From NCBI GenBank assembly GCA_017475785.1, contig JAFVEX010000053.1:1-5542 (forward strand): 5,542 nucleotides of DNA, read 5' to 3'. The DNA is from Eubacterium sp. (GTDB lineage Bacteria > Bacillota_A > Clostridia > Lachnospirales > Lachnospiraceae). Within the stretch, counting starts at the first letter, position 1; every line of letters begins with the position of its first letter. Below are positions 1 through 5,542 of the stretch, in pieces. Under the pieces are notes generated by a model. It ran no database searches. It was not told the origin of the DNA and was given only the letters and a program-made list of their open reading frames with translations. A program made the position numbers and the translations under genes.

Positions 1-1
1 A

Positions 2-1387
2 CAGTCAGGAAATGACTGGCTGATGAATATGATTATCGGAGGTCTCCGAAGAGACGGAGAGGACGGAACGAATGAGGTTACTTACAAGCTTCTCCGCCTG
101 CGCTTTGAGATGGAACTGCTGATGCCGACGCTCTCTGTGCGTGTCTCTCACAAGACGCCGGAGCGCATGTGGAAGGAACTCGCCGAGTGCCTGCGGCACT
201 GCGAGGGTGAGCCGGCAATTTACAACGATGATGCAATCATTCCGGGCTTTGTAGAGATCGGCGTTCCAGAAGAGGACGCGCGCGATTATTCAAATGACGG
301 CTGCTGGGAGACGCTGATTCCTGGCAGGAGTTACTTCAGCTACGCGCACATCATGAATCTCAGATGCCTTGAGTGGGTGTTTACACGCGGCACAACGCTT
401 ATGACCGGCGAAAAAGAAGGTGTAGATACAGGATCTCTCGAATCACTTGATACGTTTGAAAAGTTTTACGCCGCGTACTGCAGACAGGTAGACAGTCAGA
501 TTGATCTGCAGGTCAGCCGCCGTCTGGAGAACCTCGGCATGAGCCGGATGATCGCGCCGGATCCGCTGATGTCAGTCATGATGGACGGTTGTATCGAAAC
601 GGGTCGTGATATGACAGAGGCCAATATTCTGCCGTATACGTTCCATCTGCTTCTTCTGACAGGCCTGTCCAATGTAGTCGATTCACTCTGTGCAGTAAAG
701 AAGCTGGTATATGATGATCAAATCGCCACACTTGAAGAGTTCCGGGATGCTATAGAACATGACTGGGCGGGACACGAAGCGCTCAGGCTGCGTGCCCTGA
801 ACCGTGTGCCGAAATACGGAAATGACGATGACTATGCAGATGAGCTGCTTGCGCGCGTGCTGAAAGATTTTGAAAATTCCTGCGTCGCATGGCGGGATAA
901 GCAAGATAAGCTGATGCTTCCTGTCGGAATCGGGACTTTTGAGAATTACGCAGCACTCGGCAGAAATCTGAGTGCCAGCCCGGATGGCCGCGGATGCGGA
1001 GAGACACTCGCTCCGAATTATTCTCCGACACCGGGCGTTGATGTCAACGGACCGACGGCGGTGATCAAGAGCGCGACCCGCCCGGATCTGATGCGGTATT
1101 TCTGCGGATGCCCCCTGGACATCTCTCTCAATCAGAATGAATTCCTTGGCGAAGCCGGACTGACCCGCATGGAAGGTATTATCAAATCATTCTGTGCACT
1201 TGGCGGCCAGATTGCAACCATTACCACCACAAGTGTTGAGGAGCTGCAGGACGCGGTCGTTCATCCAGAGCGGCACCGCGATCTGAAGGTGCGCATGGGC
1301 GGACTGTCGGCATACTTTATCGCTATGTCTGCTGTCCAGCAGCAGAATATTATTCAGAGATTCAGCAAAGGTGCTGTGATGAAATAA
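2..1387 (+). CDS. Glycyl radical enzyme (PFL/dehydratase superfamily), C-terminal part; substrate unknown
   Basis: The reading frame is open to the left edge, so this is the last 461 residues of a protein that is usually about 780-850 residues long; the ATG at 23 is internal. Residues are numbered from nt 2. Family signatures in order are: an IIGG...DG.GTNE block (about 12-27), a DARDY segment just before the active site, the thiyl cysteine loop GCWE (Cys101, nt 302-304; Glu103), PDGR (327-330), GPTA, and the C-terminal glycyl radical loop RMGGLSAYF (radical Gly434, nt 1301-1303). Cys to Gly is 333 residues, close to the eliminases (about 330) and longer than in pyruvate formate-lyase (about 315, family numbers from memory). 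Cys-x-Glu instead of Cys-Cys argues against pyruvate formate-lyase and for a radical dehydratase or C-N/C-O/C-S lyase. No Asp follows the Cys-x-Glu where glycerol/propanediol dehydratases have one. The activase follows 79 bp downstream. It should be cytoplasmic, strictly anaerobic and post-translationally activated. Family is sure; substrate is unknown. Confidence 0.95.
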   Translation, partial: QSGNDWLMNMIIGGLRRDGEDGTNEVTYKLLRLRFEMELLMPTLSVRVSHKTPERMWKELAECLRHCEGEPAIYNDDAIIPGFVEIGVPEEDARDYSNDGCWETLIPGRSYFSYAHIMNLRCLEWVFTRGTTLMTGEKEGVDTGSLESLDTFEKFYAAYCRQVDSQIDLQVSRRLENLGMSRMIAPDPLMSVMMDGCIETGRDMTEANILPYTFHLLLLTGLSNVVDSLCAVKKLVYDDQIATLEEFRDAIEHDWAGHEALRLRALNRVPKYGNDDDYADELLARVLKDFENSCVAWRDKQDKLMLPVGIGTFENYAALGRNLSASPDGRGCGETLAPNYSPTPGVDVNGPTAVIKSATRPDLMRYFCGCPLDISLNQNEFLGEAGLTRMEGIIKSFCALGGQIATITTTSVEELQDAVVHPERHRDLKVRMGGLSAYFIAMSAVQQQNIIQRFSKGAVMK

Positions 1388-1466
1388 GCTGATTCATGCA
1401 CCAGTTATTCTTTAACCCGCATTGGTGACTATAGTATCAGAATAACATGTCTGGGAAGGAGAAGAG
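1388..1466 (+). other. 79-bp intergenic gap with an 8-bp inverted repeat
   Basis: This is the longest gap in the cluster, between the GRE stop and the activase start. It holds a perfect inverted repeat, GTTATTCT (1404-1411) and AGAATAAC (1439-1446), separated by 27 nt. The flanking CCA (1401-1403) and TGG (1452-1454) could extend the stem across a bulge. Inside the loop is an 8-bp palindrome ACTATAGT (1428-1435) containing TATAGT, one base from the TATAAT -10 consensus. No good -35 lies 16-18 bp upstream, so an internal promoter is only weakly suggested. No T-run follows, so it is not a standard terminator. A good AAGGAG site (1456-1461) lies 5 nt before the activase ATG. A structure here could lower activase expression relative to the enzyme, which is needed in larger amounts; that role is inferred. 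Confidence 0.4.
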
Positions 1467-2381
1467 ATGGAAACTGCAATCGTTGCAAACATTCAAAAAT
1501 GCTGTGTTCATGACGGACCGGGACTTCGGACGGTCATATTCCTGAAGGGATGTCCTCTTCGGTGTGCCTGGTGCCAGAACCCGGAAAACCTTACGGCATC
1601 TCCGTCTCTTCTCTATAACCGCGAGAGCTGCCTATCCTGCGGAGCATGCCTGGAGCACTGCGAGAGAGGTGCCGGCGTCCTGACAGCCCAGGGACTGGTG
1701 TTTGACAGGACAAAGTGCAGAACCTGCACAGCTTGCGCGGACAGCTGTCTGACTGGAGCAAAATCTGTCTGCGGCAAACAAATGACCGTGCAGGAGGTGT
1801 ATAATTATGCTATGCAGGACGAGATGTTTTACCGGACCAGCGGCGGCGGTGTCACGCTGAGCGGAGGAGAGCCGACGATTCACGCAGCCTTTTGCCGGGA
1901 ACTGTTTGACAGGCTGCACGAGAGCGGAGTTCATACCGCACTCGAGACCTGTGGCTACTGCCGGCAGGAGGTCATGCAGAGACTGGCAGAGTCGACAGAT
2001 CTCTTCCTGTTTGATTTTAAACTGTACTCCGAAAAGGCTCATATTCAATGGACGGGAAAGAGCAACCAGATCATACGGCAGAACCTGGAGCAGCTGACGG
2101 CCGACGGCAGGCGCGTCATCGTGCGGATTCCGCTGGTTCCCGGCGTAAACGACGGGGAGGAATTTCTCGCTATGATGCGGTATCTGTCCGGACTGAGAGG
2201 GCTGAAGCAGATTCACATCATGCCGTTTCATCAGGTCGGATCCTCGAAATACGGGCTGGCCGGAAAGGCGTATCAGATGACTGGGAAGGCGGAGTGCACG
2301 GCAGAATACGCACAGGCACACGCTCTGATCTCGGAACAGTATGGGTTTGACACCAATATCGGAGGATGGGACGCGGCGTAA
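1467..2381 (+). CDS. Glycyl radical enzyme activating enzyme (radical SAM)
   Basis: The 304-residue protein would reductively cleave S-adenosylmethionine and abstract hydrogen from the radical glycine of the upstream GRE. The start ATG has AAGGAG 5 nt upstream and a typical N-terminus leading into HDGPGLRT (15-22). The radical-SAM cluster motif is C29-x3-C33-x2-C36 (CPLRCAWC) followed by NPE. Two ferredoxin-type four-cysteine sets follow: C55/C58/C61/C65 and C84/C87/C90/C94. This dicluster insertion is typical of activases of glycerol dehydratase, choline lyase and arylacetate decarboxylase type enzymes and is absent from the short pyruvate formate-lyase activase. The SAM-binding segment is LSGGEP (131-136), with a DFK strand (183-185) and IPLVPGVND (221-229) further on. 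Length is normal and no key cysteine is missing. It is cytoplasmic and oxygen sensitive. It supports reading the partner as an eliminase-class GRE. The specific partner is inferred from adjacency. Confidence 0.96.
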   Translation: METAIVANIQKCCVHDGPGLRTVIFLKGCPLRCAWCQNPENLTASPSLLYNRESCLSCGACLEHCERGAGVLTAQGLVFDRTKCRTCTACADSCLTGAKSVCGKQMTVQEVYNYAMQDEMFYRTSGGGVTLSGGEPTIHAAFCRELFDRLHESGVHTALETCGYCRQEVMQRLAESTDLFLFDFKLYSEKAHIQWTGKSNQIIRQNLEQLTADGRRVIVRIPLVPGVNDGEEFLAMMRYLSGLRGLKQIHIMPFHQVGSSKYGLAGKAYQMTGKAECTAEYAQAHALISEQYGFDTNIGGWDAA

Positions 2382-2385
2382 TTTC

Positions 2386-2393
2386 GGGAGGAG
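2386..2393 (+). promoter_or_regulatory. Ribosome binding site fixing the repressor start
   Basis: GGGAGGAG lies 8 nt before the ATG at 2402. It supports that start over the in-frame upstream ATG at 2366, whose only purine-rich stretch directly abuts the ATG and which would overlap the activase gene. The site sits within the 20-bp gap after the activase stop, consistent with coupled translation. Confidence 0.8.
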
Positions 2394-2401
2394 AAGATGA
2401 T

Positions 2402-3433
2402 ATGGCTACAACGCTGAAGGATGTTGCAAAGCTGGCAAAGGTATCTTTGACGACGGCGTCGTTTGCGCTGAATGGAAAACCCGTAAATGAAGAAACTAGA
2501 AAGCGCGTAAAGGATGCGGCAGAAAAGCTGCATTACTACGTGGATGTCAACGGGAGAAATCTCAGCACAAAGAAAACGCACAACATATCCTTTGTAATCC
2601 TGAACGAAACAGAAGAGCAGGATTATACGATGCAGATATCCTACTACTACCGGATGCTTAAAGGAATCATGGATTTTGCGCAGAGTCGTGAGTACTCCGT
2701 TAAATATGAAGTGGTTTCCTGGAACCAGATGCGGAAAAGTGACTATTTTGAGCGGCTGGTTTACGGACATTCGGTAGACGGCGTAATCGTAGTTCCGCAA
2801 TATAAATACAGCTGTGATTTCATTCAGCTGTTCGAGGAGGAGTCTTTTCCATACGTCATCATCAATCCATGGTTTGAGATCGGGCGTAAGCACAAGGTGC
2901 AGATCAACAATTACATTGGCGGCATGCTGGCGGCGGATTATATCCTGCGGCGGCACTACCAGAACATCTATTTGATCAACGGGCCAAAGCATCATGTCAG
3001 CGCGAGTGAAATAGAAAGCGGATTTCTCGCCAGTTTGCTGCAGCGCGGCGTGGCTTTTGATGTCTCGCGGATCCTGTATGCGGATTATACCTTCGAAGGC
3101 GGCGCAGAGGCAATGCGGTCACTGCTGGATGAAAAGGATCTGATCGGGAGCGTCGTACTCTGTTCCAATGACAATATGGCGGCTGGTGCCCTGACGGCTG
3201 TCCGGGAGCGTGGTCTTTCCGTGCCGGATGAAGTCTCCCTGATCGGCTATGACGGGCAGGAAATTTCCCAGATGGTATATCCGAAACTGACAACGATGTC
3301 CGTTGATACCCTGCAGGTCGGTGTGCGGGCCGCTAAGCGCCTGTTCGGAATAATGGAAGATGACCCGGAGCAGAAGTTTTTCAGGGAAATCATAATCATT
3401 CCGGAACTTATGGAAGGCGGAAGCACAAAATAA
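2402..3433 (+). CDS. LacI/GalR-family transcriptional repressor
   Basis: The 343-residue protein has the normal family length. The N-terminal helix-turn-helix is TLKDVAKLAKVSLTTASFALNGK (about 4-26), followed by EETRKRV and a hinge helix with Leu54 (GRNLSTKKT), the residue that inserts into the central CpG of operators in PurR-like proteins. The effector-binding core starts near NISFVIL (61-67) and includes SNDNMAAGA (255-263) and LIGYDG (280-285), both classic family motifs. Two oddities: recognition-helix positions equal to LacI Tyr17/Gln18/Arg22 are Leu/Thr/Phe, and the effector-contacting Arg seen in many members three residues before a conserved Gly (Arg197 in LacI) is Ile204 in SASEIESGF. 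This suggests an unusual operator and a non-standard ligand. It is embedded between the activase and 4-hydroxybutyrate genes, so it probably controls this cluster, with a candidate operator at 3455-3469. Family is sure; effector is unknown. Confidence 0.95.
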   Translation: MATTLKDVAKLAKVSLTTASFALNGKPVNEETRKRVKDAAEKLHYYVDVNGRNLSTKKTHNISFVILNETEEQDYTMQISYYYRMLKGIMDFAQSREYSVKYEVVSWNQMRKSDYFERLVYGHSVDGVIVVPQYKYSCDFIQLFEEESFPYVIINPWFEIGRKHKVQINNYIGGMLAADYILRRHYQNIYLINGPKHHVSASEIESGFLASLLQRGVAFDVSRILYADYTFEGGAEAMRSLLDEKDLIGSVVLCSNDNMAAGALTAVRERGLSVPDEVSLIGYDGQEISQMVYPKLTTMSVDTLQVGVRAAKRLFGIMEDDPEQKFFREIIIIPELMEGGSTK

Positions 3434-3441
3434 TTATTTCT

Positions 3442-3469
3442 GCGGCTTCCTTGTGAAACCGCGGGTTTC
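3442..3469 (+). promoter_or_regulatory. Candidate LacI-family operator / alternative stem-loops upstream of the dehydrogenase
   Basis: The 55-bp gap after the repressor gene contains GAAACC (3455-3460), GCG, GGTTTC (3464-3469), a perfect 6-bp inverted repeat around a G/C centre. The TGAAAC-type half-site and CpG-containing centre resemble known LacI-family operators, and the site ends 19 nt before the dehydrogenase ATG. The middle arm can alternatively pair with GCGGCTTC (3442-3449), 7 of 8 pairs with a 5-nt loop, giving two mutually exclusive hairpins. There is no T-run after either, so it is not a standard terminator. No clear -35/-10 pair is seen in the gap. A repressor site, or an RNA structure setting downstream expression, are both possible. 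Confidence 0.4.
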
Positions 3470-3474
3470 TAAAA

Positions 3475-3479
3475 AGAGG
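3475..3479 (+). promoter_or_regulatory. Ribosome binding site fixing the dehydrogenase start
   Basis: AGAGG lies 9 nt before the ATG at 3489 and supports that start. The alternative in-frame GTG at 3453 would add 12 residues not expected at the N-terminus of this family and would run through the inverted repeat. Confidence 0.7.
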
Positions 3480-3488
3480 TATTATTAC

Positions 3489-4613
3489 ATGAAAGCGTTT
3501 AAACTGATCCCTTCAATTGCCGAATACAATTCATTTGCCGATTATGCAGAAGCTGCCTGCCTCGGCGCGCAGGATCTGATTCTGACAAATGAATATATCT
3601 ATAATCCTTCGATTTCCGAGCTGAATCTAGGCTGCCAGACACTGTTTCAGGAGCAGTACGGCGCCGGGGAACCAACCGACGTCATGGTTGATGCGATTCT
3701 GGACGAGCTTAGGATCCGCTGCTACGACCGGATCATCGCTGTCGGCGGCGGAACCATCATTGATATTGCAAAGGTTCTTTCGGTTGCGTCCAACAAGGAT
3801 CACGTGGATGATCTGTATAACCGCATGCCGGATGGCCTCAGCAAGGTACATCCGCTGGTGATTGTCCCGACCACTTGCGGGACAGGCAGCGAGGTAACGA
3901 ATATTGCGATTATCAACCGCACGACAAAGGGCGTCAAGCAGGGAATCGTCTCTCAGGCGATGTTTGCGGACGAGGCCGTACTCGTCACAGGCATGCTGGA
4001 AAGTCTTCCATACGGCGTGTTTGCCACTTCATCCATTGATGCAATGATTCACGCGGTCGAGTCCTTCTTATCCCCGAACGCATGCCCAATCTCAGAGGTG
4101 TTCTCTGAGCAGGCGCTCGCCATGATACTGAACGGCTGGAAAGCCGCGGTTACGGACAGCGGAAAGGACGCCTGGAAAGTATATGCGTCAGATTTTCTGC
4201 GTGCATCTAATTATGCGGGAATCGCATTTGGGTATGCCGGATGCGCTGCGGTTCATGCTCTCTCCTATCCGCTTGGCAGTGTACACCATATCCCACACGG
4301 GCAGGCAAATCAGCTGATGTTTGCGGATGTCATGCGAAAATATGCGGAAAAACAGCCGGTCGGGAAGCTGAACCGTCTGGAGGAAATTCTCTCCGGACTG
4401 CTGGGCGTCGCACAGGAGGACGCGCTGCAGGCGCTGTATGATTTGATGAATGCTGTGCTTCCAAGGAAGCCGCTGAAGGAGATCGGCGTGACAGAAGACG
4501 AGCTTCCCGTATTTGCAAAGAATGTAGTCGAGACGCAGCAGCGTCTGCTCAACAATAATTATGTCGAACTGACAGAGGCTGACATTCTGGAAATCTATCA
4601 GGCAGCGTCCTGA
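3489..4613 (+). CDS. 4hbD: 4-hydroxybutyrate dehydrogenase (iron-containing alcohol dehydrogenase family)
   Basis: The 374-residue protein should interconvert succinate semialdehyde and 4-hydroxybutyrate with NAD(H) in the cytoplasm. It carries the nucleotide-binding AVGGGTIIDIAK (84-95) and VPTTCGTGSEVTN (126-138). Metal ligands are Asp184 and His188 (SSIDAMIHAVES), His256 (AAVHALSYPLG) and His270 (HHIPHGQAN), with the usual 4- and 14-residue spacings. Several stretches match the C. kluyveri 4-hydroxybutyrate dehydrogenase as I recall it: ILTNE (31-35), GxGEPxD (58-64), SNYAGIAFG (240-248) and QQRLLxNNY (350-358). This makes it more specific than a generic iron alcohol dehydrogenase. The start is the ATG after AGAGG. 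The next gene, 14 bp downstream, is the cognate CoA-transferase, which reinforces the assignment. A close alternative is a dehydrogenase for a homologous omega-hydroxyacid such as 5-hydroxyvalerate. Nothing is truncated or missing. Confidence 0.9.
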   Translation: MKAFKLIPSIAEYNSFADYAEAACLGAQDLILTNEYIYNPSISELNLGCQTLFQEQYGAGEPTDVMVDAILDELRIRCYDRIIAVGGGTIIDIAKVLSVASNKDHVDDLYNRMPDGLSKVHPLVIVPTTCGTGSEVTNIAIINRTTKGVKQGIVSQAMFADEAVLVTGMLESLPYGVFATSSIDAMIHAVESFLSPNACPISEVFSEQALAMILNGWKAAVTDSGKDAWKVYASDFLRASNYAGIAFGYAGCAAVHALSYPLGSVHHIPHGQANQLMFADVMRKYAEKQPVGKLNRLEEILSGLLGVAQEDALQALYDLMNAVLPRKPLKEIGVTEDELPVFAKNVVETQQRLLNNNYVELTEADILEIYQAAS

Positions 4614-4627
4614 GAAAGGAATTGGAA

Positions 4628-5542
4628 ATGAAGTGGACAGAACACTATAAACAGCACACCATCAAACCTGAAGAGGCCGTCGGCTTGATCCACAACGGCG
4701 ACCGTGTGCTTTTTGGGCATTGTGTCGCGGAGCCGATCATTTTCCAGCGGACAATGGCGGCGCAGGCAGAGAGATTTCATGATGTGGAAGTTGTGCACAT
4801 GGTTTATCTGGGAACGGGAGAATATCTGCAGCCGGGCATGGAAACGCATTTCCGCCACAACGCGCTGTTCGTCGGAGCGCCCGCCCGGAAGGCGATTGCG
4901 GAAAACCGCGCAGACTACACACCGGCATTTTTCTCAGATATTCCCATCATGTTTCGTAACGGTGAAATGCCGGTCGATGTGTTTGCATTTACGTGCTCTC
5001 CTCCGGACGCGCGTGGATTTGTCAGTATCGGAACCTCCTGTGATTACGGCTGGCAGGCCATCAAGTCTGCCAGAACTGTAATTGCCGAAATCAACCCGAA
5101 TATGCCGCGAACCTTCGGAGAGGCGTTTGTGCATGTTACGGAGCTGGATGCATTCATTCAGTCCTGGGAGCCGCTCCCGGAGCTGGAGCCAGCAAAGATC
5201 ACGAAAGAAGATCAGCAGATCGGCAGGTACATTGCGGATTATGTGCGGGACGGCGACTGCCTGCAGCTCGGAATCGGCGCAGTGCCGGATGCGGTTTGTT
5301 CGTTCCTTGGAGACAAGAAGGATCTTGGAATTCACTCAGAAATGATTTCGGACGGCGTGATCCCGCTGATCGAATCCGGCGTCATCAATTGCAGAAAAAA
5401 GCAGCGTGACAACGGCAGAATCTGTGTTTCCTTCATTATGGGAACCAGGGCACTTTACGATTACGTGGATAACAATCCGATGATCCGTATGCTTCCGGTA
5501 GATGTGTGCAACAGTCCGGCCAGAATCAGCTGCAATGACAAT
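4628..5542 (+). CDS. cat2: 4-hydroxybutyrate CoA-transferase, 3'-truncated by window end
   Basis: The reading frame runs to the last base, giving 305 of an expected roughly 435-440 residues. It starts at an ATG with AAAGGA 7 nt upstream, 14 bp after the dehydrogenase stop. The enzyme transfers CoA from acetyl-CoA or a similar donor to 4-hydroxybutyrate. Visible family features: EVVHMVYLGTGEY (54-66), HFRHNALFVG (74-83), ADYTPAFF (95-102), the oxyanion/CoA loop LQLGIGAVPDAV (212-223) and the catalytic glutamate in GIHSEMISDG (234-243). That glutamate is residue 238, the same number I recall for the active-site Glu of the C. aminobutyricum enzyme AbfT. Long stretches resemble C. kluyveri Cat2 as remembered. 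Butyryl-CoA:acetate CoA-transferase is a related alternative, but the adjacent 4-hydroxybutyrate dehydrogenase favours the 4-hydroxybutyrate reading. A 4-hydroxybutyryl-CoA dehydratase (abfD) would be expected nearby but is not in view. Confidence 0.9.
   Translation, partial: MKWTEHYKQHTIKPEEAVGLIHNGDRVLFGHCVAEPIIFQRTMAAQAERFHDVEVVHMVYLGTGEYLQPGMETHFRHNALFVGAPARKAIAENRADYTPAFFSDIPIMFRNGEMPVDVFAFTCSPPDARGFVSIGTSCDYGWQAIKSARTVIAEINPNMPRTFGEAFVHVTELDAFIQSWEPLPELEPAKITKEDQQIGRYIADYVRDGDCLQLGIGAVPDAVCSFLGDKKDLGIHSEMISDGVIPLIESGVINCRKKQRDNGRICVSFIMGTRALYDYVDNNPMIRMLPVDVCNSPARISCNDN

Noticed and set aside
23..1387. ATG at 23 as the true start of the GRE gene
   Set aside because: The frame is open to the window edge, codons before the ATG encode plausible family sequence (SGNDWLMNMIIGG), and half the enzyme would be missing.
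2..1387. Pyruvate formate-lyase (pflB) identity
   Set aside because: The active site is Cys-Trp-Glu, not Cys-Cys, the Cys-Gly spacing is longer, and the activase has the extra ferredoxin clusters typical of other GRE classes.
1632..2321. 229-codon open frame on the minus strand
   Set aside because: It lies wholly antisense to the radical-SAM gene, whose motifs are intact, and its translation shows no recognisable domain.
2366..2401. Upstream ATG start for the LacI-family gene
   Set aside because: It overlaps the activase gene, has no properly spaced ribosome binding site, and adds 12 residues before a standard LacI N-terminus.
2273..2995. 240-codon open frame on the minus strand
   Set aside because: It is antisense to the repressor gene and activase end, with no domain or supporting context.
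3455..3469. Rho-independent terminator after the repressor gene
   Set aside because: The stem is only 6 bp and is followed by TAAAAAG rather than a T-run.
3453..3488. GTG start for the dehydrogenase
   Set aside because: The ATG at 3489 has AGAGG at good spacing and gives the usual N-terminus of the family.
4704..5345. Two consecutive plus-strand open frames in the CoA-transferase region
   Set aside because: They are out of frame with the well-conserved CoA-transferase and read as low-information Arg/Ser-rich sequence.

Overview
The window is a compact, single-strand (+) catabolic gene cluster from a strict anaerobe, most likely a Firmicute of the Clostridia (Lachnospiraceae or Oscillospiraceae-like). 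The reasons are: an oxygen-sensitive glycyl radical enzyme (GRE) with its radical-SAM activase; 4-hydroxybutyrate genes that closely resemble, from memory, the Clostridium kluyveri and C. aminobutyricum proteins; strong AGGAG-type ribosome binding sites; and roughly balanced base composition. Genus cannot be fixed from this sequence alone.

Layout: (1) 2-1387, the C-terminal 461 residues of a GRE of the pyruvate formate-lyase superfamily, with its N-terminus outside the window. (2) 1467-2381, its activating enzyme. (3) 2402-3433, a LacI-family repressor starting 20 bp after the activase stop. (4) 3489-4613, a 4-hydroxybutyrate dehydrogenase (iron-type alcohol dehydrogenase). (5) 4628-5542, a 4-hydroxybutyrate CoA-transferase cut off by the window end. 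Gaps are 79, 20, 55 and 14 bp, with no convincing terminator, so one operon is likely. Both larger gaps contain inverted repeats. The one between the repressor gene and the dehydrogenase, GAAACC-GCG-GGTTTC, looks like a LacI-family operator. No RNA genes, mobile elements, CRISPR arrays or gene-free stretches over 300 bp were seen.

How the genes may work together: in the known clostridial route, succinate semialdehyde is reduced to 4-hydroxybutyrate, activated to 4-hydroxybutyryl-CoA, dehydrated to crotonyl-CoA and reduced to butyrate. The semialdehyde normally comes from succinyl-CoA (sucD) or from GABA. Here neither source is visible, and a GRE plus activase occupies the upstream position. 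The GRE keeps the Cys-x-Glu of the eliminase/dehydratase/lyase class rather than the Cys-Cys of true pyruvate formate-lyase. Its active-site surroundings (GCWE, no Asp in the following segment, RMGGL radical loop, altered C-terminal Asn/Gln positions) do not match the well-known diol dehydratases or choline lyase.

The most interesting reading is an uncharacterised GRE whose product (succinate semialdehyde or a related omega-oxo acid) is fed into 4-hydroxybutyrate/butyrate fermentation under a LacI-type repressor. The gene identities are well supported; the pathway link is inference.
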